The position numbers and the translations under genes are program-made. A stretch of 64,000 nt of DNA from Streptomyces sp. NBC_01264 (lineage in GTDB: Bacteria > Actinomycetota > Actinomycetes > Streptomycetales > Streptomycetaceae), in NCBI RefSeq assembly GCF_026340675.1, contig NZ_JAPEOX010000001.1, positions 5,828,001 to 5,892,000 of the forward strand. The letters are read 5' to 3'. The notes under the pieces are model-generated. The model ran no database searches. It had not been told where the DNA came from and saw only the letters and a list, made by a program, of their open reading frames with translations. Of this stretch, positions 47,084-57,123 are shown piece by piece; within the stretch, counting starts at the first letter, position 1; every line of letters begins with the position of its first letter.

Positions 47084-47103
47084 CAGCCCCGCCGGCGTTT
47101 GAG
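47084..47103 (-). repeat. Core of the composite repeat, reversed copy
   Basis: CAGCCCCGCCGGCGTTTGAG is the reverse complement of the CTCAAACGCCGGCGGGGCTG core at 26861-26880 (exact match). It is followed by GGGGTCCGGGGAC, as in the mirrored layout. With the two forward cores it brackets the 175-bp palindrome. Confidence 0.8.
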
Positions 47104-47178
47104 GCGCAGGGGTCCGGGGACTGGTCCCCGGCGGCACCGCCGCGCAGGCGGTCCCCGCTGCGAAACCAGCGGCGCGTT

Positions 47179-47205
47179 CTGGCACTCCGCTTGACCGAGT
47201 GCTAA
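47179..47205 (+). promoter_or_regulatory. CIRCE operator 1 (HrcA site)
   Basis: CTGGCACTC, a 9-bp spacer and GAGTGCTAA. It matches TTAGCACTC-N9-GAGTGCTAA in 16 of 18 arm positions. The promoter -35 box lies in its spacer, so HrcA binding would block RNA polymerase. Confidence 0.93.
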
Positions 47206-47220
47206 TCCCCGGAATAGTCT
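47191..47220 (+). promoter_or_regulatory. groES-groEL1 promoter
   Basis: TTGACC (47191-47196) and TAGTCT (47215-47220) are separated by 18 bp. The -35 overlaps CIRCE 1, and the -10 lies six bases before CIRCE 2. Confidence 0.78.
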
Positions 47221-47225
47221 CGCGT

Positions 47226-47252
47226 CTGGCACTCGCCCCCGGTGAGTGCCAA
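47226..47252 (+). promoter_or_regulatory. CIRCE operator 2 (HrcA site)
   Basis: CTGGCACTC, a 9-bp spacer and GAGTGCCAA, fully symmetric apart from the outermost base pair. It is placed at and just after the expected transcription start. Paired CIRCE sites before groES are known in Streptomyces. Confidence 0.9.
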
Positions 47253-47347
47253 CACTGCGACAGGTTGATCCGGCACCCGCGACGACGGATCGACAAGGTC
47301 GCCACCCAGACAGTTAACTCCGGATCTCCGAAGCGGAAGGTCAGATC

Positions 47348-47656
47348 GTGACGACCACCAGCTCCAAGGTTGCCATCAAGCCGCTCGAGGACCGCATTGT
47401 GGTCCAGCCGCTCGACGCCGAGCAGACCACGGCCTCTGGCCTGGTCATCCCGGACACCGCGAAGGAGAAGCCCCAGGAGGGCGTCGTCCTCGCGGTGGGC
47501 CCGGGTCGCTTCGAGGACGGCCAGCGTCTCCCGCTGGACGTCACCGTCGGCGACGTCGTCCTGTACTCCAAGTACGGCGGCACCGAAGTGAAGTACAACG
47601 GCGAGGAGTACCTCGTCCTCTCGGCCCGCGACGTGCTCGCGATCGTCGAGAAGTAA
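47348..47656 (+). CDS. groES: Co-chaperonin GroES
   Basis: GroES caps the GroEL folding chamber. The 102 residues show [20 protein letters not shown], the mobile-loop region [15 protein letters not shown] and [19 protein letters not shown]. It starts with GTG, with GGAAGG upstream. Under heat-shock control through two CIRCE operators; groEL1 follows after 136 bp. Confidence 0.98.
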   Translation: MTTTSSKVAIKPLEDRIVVQPLDAEQTTASGLVIPDTAKEKPQEGVVLAVGPGRFEDGQRLPLDVTVGDVVLYSKYGGTEVKYNGEEYLVLSARDVLAIVEK

Positions 47657-47677
47657 TCACTTCTCCAGTTTTGCTTT

Positions 47678-47730
47678 GAGCTACGCCCCTGGTCACCCCT
47701 GCTGATGCCGGGCGGCGAGGGGCGTAGCTC
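47678..47730 (+). promoter_or_regulatory. Intercistronic stem-loop between groES and groEL1
   Basis: GAGCTACGCCCCT (47678-47690) pairs perfectly with AGGGGCGTAGCTC (47718-47730) around a 27-nt loop. There is no T-run. It may be a partial terminator or RNA processing site that sets different groES and groEL1 levels. Confidence 0.6.
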
Positions 47731-47783
47731 GTTCTAGACAGGCGGTCGCGGTGAGCGGCCGGGGATAGCAACGAGAGGGCTGA

Positions 47784-49424
<1,641 letters not shown>

Positions 49425-49457
49425 CCTCGTCAGTAAGCGGTAAGCAGTAAGTACGGC

Positions 49458-49503
49458 AAAGCCCCGGTCACCACCGCTGCCAAGCGGTGGTGACCGGGGC
49501 TTT
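49458..49503. terminator. Bidirectional terminator after groEL1
   Basis: A perfect 21-bp stem (49458-49478 and 49483-49503) with the loop GCCA begins AAA and ends TTT, so it can act on both strands. It lies between groEL1 and the convergent SnoaL-like gene. Confidence 0.92.
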
Positions 49504-49511
49504 CCCGTCTG

Positions 49512-50210
49512 CTAGCCGGGCATCATGCCCATCTGGCGCATCAGGCCCGGGGCGTCGTAATACCACCAGTCCTCGGCGATCTGGCCGTTCTCGATCCGGC
49601 AGGTCGTAGAGCCCGACATGGTGAATTCCCTGCCGGTCGGCGCGACCCCCATGAACTCGCCCTTGTGCGTGCCCTTCCAGTCCCACAGGGTGGTGACGCA
49701 GTCGCCTTCGGCGATCTGCCGCGTCATGTCGAAGGTCATGTCGAAGGAGCCCCGCCACATGCCGACGGTCTTGCGGATGCCCTCGCGGCCGTTGCCCTCG
49801 CCGGCGCTCTCCATGATGTCGTGGGTGACGTAGTCGGCGGCGACGCACTCCTCGATGACGTCGAAGTTGCCCTTGCCCACGACCTCCTCGAGGAAGCGGT
49901 TGACGACGAGCTTGTTGAGGTACTCGTCACGGACCACGTCGAGGTTCATGAACTTCGGCATGCCCTCGCACAGTGCCACCATCTCCTGGAACATCCGGTC
50001 GGTTTCCGGGAGCTGAGAGTTCCTCATGGCCTCTTCGTACGAGGGGAATTCGACGAGGTCCACGTAGTGCGTCCTGGAGTCGCGGTCCCTGCCGATGAGG
50101 GTGTGGGTGACCGTGCGCTTGCCGGCGGTCTGCTCGGCATAGCGGTCGATGAGACTGTTCATCTCGTCGAAGCGCTTGGTCTCGTAGTCGATCACTTGTA
50201 CGAATGTCAT
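49512..50210 (-). CDS. Two-domain protein: dimeric alpha/beta-barrel-like plus SnoaL-like
   Basis: A 232-residue soluble protein. Residues about 1-95 (FVQVIDYETKRFDEMNSLID, YVDLVEFPSYEEAMRNSQLP) look like a small ferredoxin-like ABM-type domain. Residues about 100-232 (NRFLEEVVGKGNFDVIEECV, WDWKGTHKGEFMGVAPTGRE) follow the SnoaL-like polyketide-cyclase/ester-cyclase pattern of the NTF2 fold. The combination suggests an enzyme or binding protein for a small molecule, but no substrate can be given. Confidence 0.8.
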   Translation of the reverse strand: MTFVQVIDYETKRFDEMNSLIDRYAEQTAGKRTVTHTLIGRDRDSRTHYVDLVEFPSYEEAMRNSQLPETDRMFQEMVALCEGMPKFMNLDVVRDEYLNKLVVNRFLEEVVGKGNFDVIEECVAADYVTHDIMESAGEGNGREGIRKTVGMWRGSFDMTFDMTRQIAEGDCVTTLWDWKGTHKGEFMGVAPTGREFTMSGSTTCRIENGQIAEDWWYYDAPGLMRQMGMMPG

Positions 50211-50285
50211 CGCGTCGCCTCCCGCGCTGGATGGGACACATCCAGTCTAGGGAGATTTCACCCATATGCCGTGTTTACGCACAGG

Positions 50286-51059
50286 TCACTGGGGCCCGTA
50301 CTTGCGCCCCGTACGCGAGGACATCCCGCCCAGCAGCCCCCGCGGGGTCAGCTTCACCACGCCCATCAGCGCCTTGTACCGCGGGTCCGGGATCGACACC
50401 GTCCTGCCCCGCGCCAGATCGGCCAGCGCCGCGGCCACCAGCTTGTCGGCGTCGAGCCACATCCAGCCGGGGATGTTGTCCGTGCCCATGCCGGCCCGCT
50501 CGTGGAACTCGGTGCGCACGAAGCCCGGGCACAGCGCCATCAGCCGTACGCCGGAGCCGGTCAGGTCCTTGGCCGCGCCCTGGGTGAACTGCACGACCCA
50601 GGCCTTGCTCGCCCCGTACGTGCCGCGCGGCAGGAAGGCCGCCACCGAGGCCACGTTGATCACGCCGCCGCGCCCGCGCGAGCGCATCGGCTCCACGGCC
50701 GCCGAGGTCAGCCGCAGCACGGCCTCGATGTGGACCTTCAGCATGGTCAGCTCGTCGGCCATGGAAACTTCGAGGTAGCGGCCCTTGTTGCCGAAGCCCG
50801 CGTTGTTCACCAGCAGGTCCACCGGGTGCTTGCGGTCGGCGAGGCGCTCCTCGACCGCCGTGATGCCCTCCTCGGTGGAGAGGTCGGCGGCCAGCACCTC
50901 GGCCTCGATCCCGTGCCGGTCGTGCAGTTCGGTGGCCTGCTCCCCGAGGCGCTTGGTGTCCCGCGCCACCAGGACGAGGTTGTGCCCCTGGGCGGCGAGC
51001 CGCCGGGCGAAGGCGGCGCCGATGCCCGCCGTGGATCCCGTAATCAACGCAGTCGTCAT
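50286..51059 (-). CDS. Short-chain dehydrogenase/reductase
   Basis: A 257-residue classical SDR. The cofactor loop is TGSTAGIGAAFARRLAAQGH followed by VLVARD, suggesting NADP(H). NNAGFGNKGRY is the NNAG motif and YGASKAWVVQFT holds the catalytic Tyr-x3-Lys. The region before Tyr reads INVASVAAFLP with the catalytic Ser. The substrate is unknown. It lies 9 bp downstream of the MOSC gene on the same strand, probably co-transcribed. Confidence 0.9.
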   Translation of the reverse strand: MTTALITGSTAGIGAAFARRLAAQGHNLVLVARDTKRLGEQATELHDRHGIEAEVLAADLSTEEGITAVEERLADRKHPVDLLVNNAGFGNKGRYLEVSMADELTMLKVHIEAVLRLTSAAVEPMRSRGRGGVINVASVAAFLPRGTYGASKAWVVQFTQGAAKDLTGSGVRLMALCPGFVRTEFHERAGMGTDNIPGWMWLDADKLVAAALADLARGRTVSIPDPRYKALMGVVKLTPRGLLGGMSSRTGRKYGPQ

Positions 51060-51068
51060 AGGCGCAAC

Positions 51069-51746
51069 CTAGTCGTCCCGCTTCCCGTACTTCTCCACGT
51101 GGGCCAGCGCCCTGTCCCGAGCCTCCGGCTCCAGCGCGTCACCCGCCGCCAGGGTGCGCGGCAGCAGGTCCCGCTCGGTGGTGAAGGCGCGGAACCAGAA
51201 CTCCACCGTCACCTCGTGCTCCGGACGGTGCACGACCTCGACGGTGTCGCCGGGGGAGACCGCGCCCTCCTGGACGACCCGCAAGTAGGCCCCCGGCCGG
51301 GCCTCCTGGGTGAACCGCTTGACCCAGGCCTTCTCACCGAGCATCCCCTGGAAGGTCCGGCACGGGATGCGCGCCGAGGCCACCTCCAGGACGAGGTCGG
51401 GGCCGACCCGCCAGCGCTCGCCGAGCAGCGCGCCGTTCACGTCGAGGCCGGAGGTGGTGAAGTTCTCGCCGAAGATCCCGCCGGGCAGTTCGCGGCCGAG
51501 CTCGCGCTCCCACCAGTCCAGGTCCTCGCGGGCGTAGGCGTACACGGCCTGGTGGTCCCCGCCGTGATGGCGCAGGTGGCAGACGTCGTCCCCTTCTACA
51601 CCGCTCGCACCGACGCCCTTGGGGCCCGGCGCGAAGACCCGTACGGGGCCAGGCGCGGGGATCTTGCCGTGACCGGTCAGTCCGTCCGGGGCGTCGGTGT
51701 GGTCGACGGCCGTCGCGCGGCCGAGGTTCACGGAGATCAGATGCAT
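51069..51746 (-). CDS. MOSC domain protein (YiiM-like)
   Basis: A 225-residue protein. MOSC domains bind the molybdenum cofactor sulfur and often carry sulfur on a Cys; here Cys is in EVASARIPCRTFQGMLG. Other family features are LRHHGGDHQAVYAYAREDLD, GGIFGENFTTSGLDV and the C-terminal RAFTTERDLLPR helix as in YiiM, which reduces N-hydroxylated compounds. It is divergent from the LysR gene (79 bp), which may control it. Confidence 0.9.
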   Translation of the reverse strand: MHLISVNLGRATAVDHTDAPDGLTGHGKIPAPGPVRVFAPGPKGVGASGVEGDDVCHLRHHGGDHQAVYAYAREDLDWWERELGRELPGGIFGENFTTSGLDVNGALLGERWRVGPDLVLEVASARIPCRTFQGMLGEKAWVKRFTQEARPGAYLRVVQEGAVSPGDTVEVVHRPEHEVTVEFWFRAFTTERDLLPRTLAAGDALEPEARDRALAHVEKYGKRDD

Positions 51747-51825
51747 GGCACCACGCTAGCCGAATGGTCTCAAAGCAGCCGGGGATTATTCGCGCCGGCA
51801 TCAAAGCACCCCTTATGCTCGAAGG

Positions 51826-52725
51826 GTGATCGAGGCACGTCATCTCCGAGTTCTGCGCGCTGTCGCCGGAACCGGGTCCTTCTCCGCCGCCGCCCGCGAG
51901 CTCGGCTGCACCCAGCCGGCCGTATCCCAGCAGATGAAGGCGCTGGAGCAGTCCGCCGGCACCCCCCTGCTGATCCGCACCGGGCGCGAAATGCGCCTCA
52001 CCCAGGCAGGTGAGGCGCTGGTCCGCCATGCCGCCGGGATCCTCGCCGGGCTGACGGCGGCGGAGGAGGAGGTCGCGGCCATCGCCGGGCTGCGGGCCGG
52101 ACGGGTCCGGCTGGTCTCCTTCCCCAGCGGCAGTTCCACCCTGGTGCCGACCGCGCTCGCGGCGATGCGCGCCGAGCATCCGGGGACCCGGATCTCGCTG
52201 GTCGAGGCGGAGCCGCCGCGTTCGGTGGAGATGCTGCGCGAGGGGGACTGCGATCTCGCGCTGGCCTTCCGCTACGACGGCGCCTCCGGATCGGCGGCGG
52301 AGTGGGAGGACCTCGTGGTCCGGCCGCTGCTGACCGACCGGCTCGTCGGACTGGTCCCCGAGGGGCACCGGCTGGCGGGTGCGGAGCGGGTGGGCATCGC
52401 CGAGCTGGCCGACGAGCCCTGGATCGCGGGCTGTCCGCGCTGCCGCCGCCATCTGGTGGAGGTGTGCGAGGCCGCCGGTTTCACCCCGCGCATCGACTTC
52501 GCCACCGACGACTACCCGGCCGTGGTCGGCCTGGTCGGGGCCGGGCTCGGGGTCGCGGTGCTGCCGGAGCTCGCGGTGGAGTCCGTACGGGCCAAGGGCG
52601 TGAGCACCCTCGTCGTGGAACCGGCCGTCGAGCGGGAGGTCGTCGCGCTGACCCTGCCCGACCTGGCCCGGGTCCCGGCGGTTGCCGCGACCCTGGACCA
52701 GCTGGAGCGGGCCGCCCGGCGCTGA
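51826..52725 (+). CDS. LysR-family transcriptional regulator
   Basis: A 299-residue regulator. The N-terminal winged helix is MIEARHLRVLRAVAGTGSFS, then AAARELGCTQPAVSQQMKAL. The effector domain (about 90-295) includes GRVRLVSFPSGSSTLVPTAL and VGLVGAGLGVAVLPEL. It is transcribed away from the MOSC-SDR pair and probably controls it from the shared 79-bp space. The 188 bp after it, up to whiD, holds no gene. Confidence 0.92.
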   Translation: MIEARHLRVLRAVAGTGSFSAAARELGCTQPAVSQQMKALEQSAGTPLLIRTGREMRLTQAGEALVRHAAGILAGLTAAEEEVAAIAGLRAGRVRLVSFPSGSSTLVPTALAAMRAEHPGTRISLVEAEPPRSVEMLREGDCDLALAFRYDGASGSAAEWEDLVVRPLLTDRLVGLVPEGHRLAGAERVGIAELADEPWIAGCPRCRRHLVEVCEAAGFTPRIDFATDDYPAVVGLVGAGLGVAVLPELAVESVRAKGVSTLVVEPAVEREVVALTLPDLARVPAVAATLDQLERAARR

Positions 52726-52913
52726 CGGCCGACCGGTGCCGGCCCGGCATCGCTGGGCCGGGTGGCCGGGGGTGGGGTGGCCGGACCCGGCGCCGGACGG
52801 GGCCGCCACGCGAAGAACCGTACGGCGGTACGGCCGGTCGGGTGGCAGCCCGGTCCGGTTCGGGGATCAGAGATCGGAGAAACGTTCCTTCGGTCGTTTC
52901 GTGTGGAGCCCGG

Positions 52914-53249
52914 TCAGTGCGGGGCGATCGGCGTGCTCGGTCCGATCGCGGTCGTCGCCGGGATCAGGCGATGGCGGGCGCGGCCCATCAGTTCTTCGCG
53001 TTCGTCCTCGGTGAGGCCGCCCCACACCCCGTAGGGCTCGCGGACGGCGAGTGCGTGCGCGGCGCATTCAGAACGCACCGGGCAGCGCATGCAGACCTCT
53101 TTAGCCGAGGTCTCGCGCGCGCTCCTGGCCGCGCCCCGCTCGCCTTCCGGGTGGAAGAAGAGGGAGCTGTCGACCCCGCGGCAGGCAGCCAGCAGCTGCC
53201 AGTCCCAGAGGTCGGCGTTCGGTCCGGGGAGGCGGGAGAAATCTGCCAT
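52914..53249 (-). CDS. whiD: WhiB-like iron-sulfur developmental regulator WhiD
   Basis: WhiD is needed for spore maturation in Streptomyces. The ATG at 53249 gives 111 residues (MADFSRLPGPNADLWDWQLL). The four [4Fe-4S] ligands are Cys23, Cys53, Cys56 and Cys62, followed by the GVWGG turn (74-78) that contacts the housekeeping sigma factor. A basic ARHRL segment follows. Length, cysteine spacing and location beside bldM all fit WhiD; the mycobacterial counterpart is WhiB3. The upstream in-frame extension lacks similarity. Confidence 0.95.
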   Translation of the reverse strand: MADFSRLPGPNADLWDWQLLAACRGVDSSLFFHPEGERGAARSARETSAKEVCMRCPVRSECAAHALAVREPYGVWGGLTEDEREELMGRARHRLIPATTAIGPSTPIAPH

Positions 53250-53302
53250 TGGTAGTCCTCTTGGTGCCGGTACTGAGGCGGATACGGTCCATGTCTCCAC
53301 AC

Positions 53303-53317
53303 CTACTGTCGTAGTAG
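53303..53317. promoter_or_regulatory. Inverted repeat in the whiD leader
   Basis: CTACT-GTCGT-AGTAG lies 54 bp upstream of whiD in a locally AT-rich stretch (GATGTAAATATGACTCATT). It could be an operator or part of the whiD promoter region. The binding protein is not known. Confidence 0.35.
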
Positions 53318-53474
53318 ATGTAAATATGACTCATTGGGAATCTAGCCTCAGACATGCGCCAAACGGAAGGAAAGCCGCCAAATAGGGCATACCGTCATCT
53401 GGAGGACACGCGGCGAGTGGCTCCTGCCTCGTGTTCGCTTCCTCACGTAGAGTGCCGAAGGTGTCCGTCCGACC

Positions 53475-53502
53475 CGTAACTCTTTCGAGTGACCATCGTT
53501 GA
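53475..53502 (+). promoter_or_regulatory. Probable SigBldN-type promoter of bldM
   Basis: CGTAAC (53475-53480), a 16-bp spacer and CGTTGA (53497-53502) match the known -35 and -10 of promoters used by the ECF sigma factor BldN. In S. coelicolor one bldM promoter is SigBldN-dependent. It gives a leader of about 120 nt. The whole 379-bp space between whiD and bldM holds no other gene. Confidence 0.75.
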
Positions 53503-53628
53503 GAGTGCGAAGGCGGTTGAACCAAGAAGTTCTCGGACATGTGTCCGGGGGCATCGACCGCACAGGTGACGATACGTACCAGCCTGGAGGCTCAAGGTGA
53601 CGCGCATCAGCAGCTGCGGAGGGCGGTC

Positions 53629-54240
53629 ATGACATCCGTCCTCGTCTGCGACGACTCCCCGCTTGCCCGAGAGGCGCTCCGTCGCGCGGTTGCCACCGTG
53701 CCCGGCGTCGAGCGTGTGACGACGGCTGCCAACGGCGAGGAAGTCCTCCGCCGCTGGGGTGCCGACCGTTCCGACCTGATTCTGATGGATGTACGGATGC
53801 CCGGGCTCGGCGGTGTGGAGACGGTGCGCCGTCTGCTCTCGGCCGACCCCGGCGCCCGCATCATCATGCTGACGGTCGCCGAGGACCTGGACGGCGTGGC
53901 CCTCGCGGTCGCCGCCGGCGCCCGGGGCTATCTGCACAAGGACGCCTCGCGCGCCGAACTGCGGGCCACGGTCACCCAGGCCCTCGCCGACCCGACCTGG
54001 AGGCTGGCCCCGCGCCGGCTCCGCTCGGCCGAGATGGGCGCCGCGCCCACGCTCACCGCACGCGAGATCCAGGTGCTGGAGGGCATGAGCCACGGCCGGT
54101 CCAACGCGGAGATCGGGCGCGAGCTCTTCCTCTCCGAGGACACGGTCAAGACGCACGCCCGCCGACTGTTCAAGAAGCTGGGTGCGTCCGACCGGGCGCA
54201 CGCCGTGGCGCTCGGGTTCCGCTGGGGCCTGGTCCGCTGA
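53629..54240 (+). CDS. bldM: Orphan response regulator BldM
   Basis: BldM controls aerial growth and sporulation genes, alone or as a heterodimer with WhiI. The ATG at 53629, behind GGAGGG, gives 203 residues, the length of known BldM. The receiver has Asp54 in LILMDVRMPGLGG. The C-terminal LuxR/FixJ helix-turn-helix has LTAREIQVLEGMSHGRSNAE and LSEDTVKTHARRLFKKLGAS. No histidine kinase is adjacent, as expected. The location between whiD and the ECF sigma gene is conserved. Confidence 0.96.
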   Translation: MTSVLVCDDSPLAREALRRAVATVPGVERVTTAANGEEVLRRWGADRSDLILMDVRMPGLGGVETVRRLLSADPGARIIMLTVAEDLDGVALAVAAGARGYLHKDASRAELRATVTQALADPTWRLAPRRLRSAEMGAAPTLTAREIQVLEGMSHGRSNAEIGRELFLSEDTVKTHARRLFKKLGASDRAHAVALGFRWGLVR

Positions 54241-54256
54241 CCGCAGGTCCGCAGGT

Positions 54257-54280
54257 CCGCCGGCCCTCACCGGCCGGCGG
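54257..54280 (+). terminator. Terminator after bldM
   Basis: CCGCCGGCC (54257-54265) pairs with GGCCGGCGG (54272-54280), 16 bp after the bldM stop. The remaining ~270 bp to the sigma gene is GC-rich. A TTGACG at 54431 could be a -35 box, but no good -10 follows. Confidence 0.65.
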
Positions 54281-54554
54281 CGCCGCGGGCGGGCCGGCCC
54301 GCCCGATGGTGGGGACGGCCGGCCGCTGGGCAGGCCGGCGGGCACGGTCGGACGCCGGGATCCCGCGGTCCCGGCCGCCCTCCGGAATCTCCTGCCGTCC
54401 GATCCGCCGCACCCTGATGCGCACCGGGGATTGACGGTGCACAATCCGGGGGACGTGTCGCTTCGGGCGCGATGCCGCATGCTTGAGGGTGTGGCGCATC
54501 CTGGAGATGTCGCCGCGGGGACGATTCGGCCGAGCGGGAGGGGAGGGCCAGACC

Positions 54555-55292
54555 ATGAGTTCCGGTGCACCCACCCCGCACGATCCGTCGACGCATAGCG
54601 CTTCGACGCACAACACGGGCCGCGGTGTCTCGAATGCCCCGGCGCCAAGGCACCATGGATTGATGCGCGACGACGAGGCCCCGGGGTCACCCGCGACCAC
54701 AGGGGGCGGCGGAGCCTCCCGGAACAGCGGCGACGGTACCGTCAGCGCGCTCGTGCGCCGTGCGGTCGAGGGCGACGAGCAGGCCACCCACGATCTGCTC
54801 GCCTTCGTGCACCCCCTGGCCATCCGCTACTGCCGCTCCCGCCTGTCGCGACTTCCGGGTGACGCTCGTCACTTCGTGGAGGACCTGGCGCAGGAGGTCT
54901 GCGTCGCCGTCCTGATGGCCCTGCCGCGCTACCGCGACACCGGACGCCCCTTCGAGGCCTTCGTCTTCGCCATCGCCGCGCACAAGGTCGCCGATCTCCA
55001 GCGGGCCGCCATGCGCCATCCGGGCAGTACGGCCGTGCCCTCCGACGAGATGCCGGAACGGCCCGACGACTCCCTGGGGCCGGAGGAGCGCGCACTGCTG
55101 AGCAGTGACGCCGCCTGGGCCAAGAAGCTGCTCGCCAACCTTCCGGAGAACCAGCGCGAGCTCCTCGTCCTGCGCGTGGCCGTCGGGCTGACCGCCGAAG
55201 AGACCGGGCAGATGCTCGGGATGTCCCCCGGGGCGGTGCGCGTCGCCCAGCACCGGGCGCTGAGCCGGCTCCGCGCGCTCGCCGAGCAGTAG
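54555..55292 (+). CDS. ECF RNA polymerase sigma factor, SigD-like
   Basis: A 245-residue sigma-70 family member. Region 2 includes [20 protein letters not shown] and the -10-binding helix [19 protein letters not shown]; region 4 includes [20 protein letters not shown] and [18 protein letters not shown]. The first ~65 residues are Ser/Thr/Pro-rich and low complexity; in-frame ATGs such as 54663 would remove part of them. Its place between bldM and guaB matches mycobacterial SigD (whiB3-sigD-guaB2), but no anti-sigma gene follows. Confidence 0.9.
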   Translation: MSSGAPTPHDPSTHSASTHNTGRGVSNAPAPRHHGLMRDDEAPGSPATTGGGGASRNSGDGTVSALVRRAVEGDEQATHDLLAFVHPLAIRYCRSRLSRLPGDARHFVEDLAQEVCVAVLMALPRYRDTGRPFEAFVFAIAAHKVADLQRAAMRHPGSTAVPSDEMPERPDDSLGPEERALLSSDAAWAKKLLANLPENQRELLVLRVAVGLTAEETGQMLGMSPGAVRVAQHRALSRLRALAEQ

Positions 55293-55306
55293 GCCGCGCG
55301 GGTCTT

Positions 55307-55330
55307 CCCGTAGGGCCGTACGGGGTTTTT
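55307..55330 (+). terminator. Terminator after the ECF sigma gene
   Basis: CCCGTA pairs with TACGGG around GGGCCG, followed by GGTTTTT. It is a short but classical rho-independent terminator, 14 bp after the stop, so guaB must have its own promoter in the ~110 bp that follow. Confidence 0.7.
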
Positions 55331-55337
55331 CCCGTAG

Positions 55338-56945
<1,608 letters not shown>

Positions 56946-56952
56946 GCGCGGC

Positions 56953-57025
56953 AGTACCTGACCAGCACCTGACCAGTACCTGAGCAGCACCGGAGGGGCG
57001 GGCCCGCGCGGGCCCGCCCCTCCGG
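56953..57025 (+). repeat. 11-bp direct repeats and a 36-bp perfect palindrome after guaB
   Basis: AG(T/C)ACCTGA(C/G)C repeats three and a half times (56953-56991), and a perfect 36-bp GC palindrome (56990-57025, CCGGAGGGGCGGGCCCGC and its complement) follows directly. The palindrome should act as the guaB terminator. The direct repeats are of unknown use. Confidence 0.75.
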
Positions 57026-57123
57026 CGTGCCCGGCGCGTGCGTCCGTACAGCGGTCACCGGAACGCGGCGCGCCGGGGTTCGGGGATACTGGACGGGCAG
57101 ACCCACAGGAAAGGCCACCACAC

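Noticed and set aside
46954..47205. Short forward ORF beginning GTGGCGCGC in the palindrome core, whose first residues (ARKEATTIEVGDKAPK) vaguely resemble a peroxiredoxin start
   Set aside because: Only about 15 residues look meaningful and the rest is Pro/Arg-rich repeat translation. There is no ribosome site. A gene remnant cannot be excluded but is not supported.
54431..54436. TTGACG as the -35 box of the ECF sigma gene promoter
   Set aside because: No acceptable -10 hexamer lies 16-19 bp downstream.
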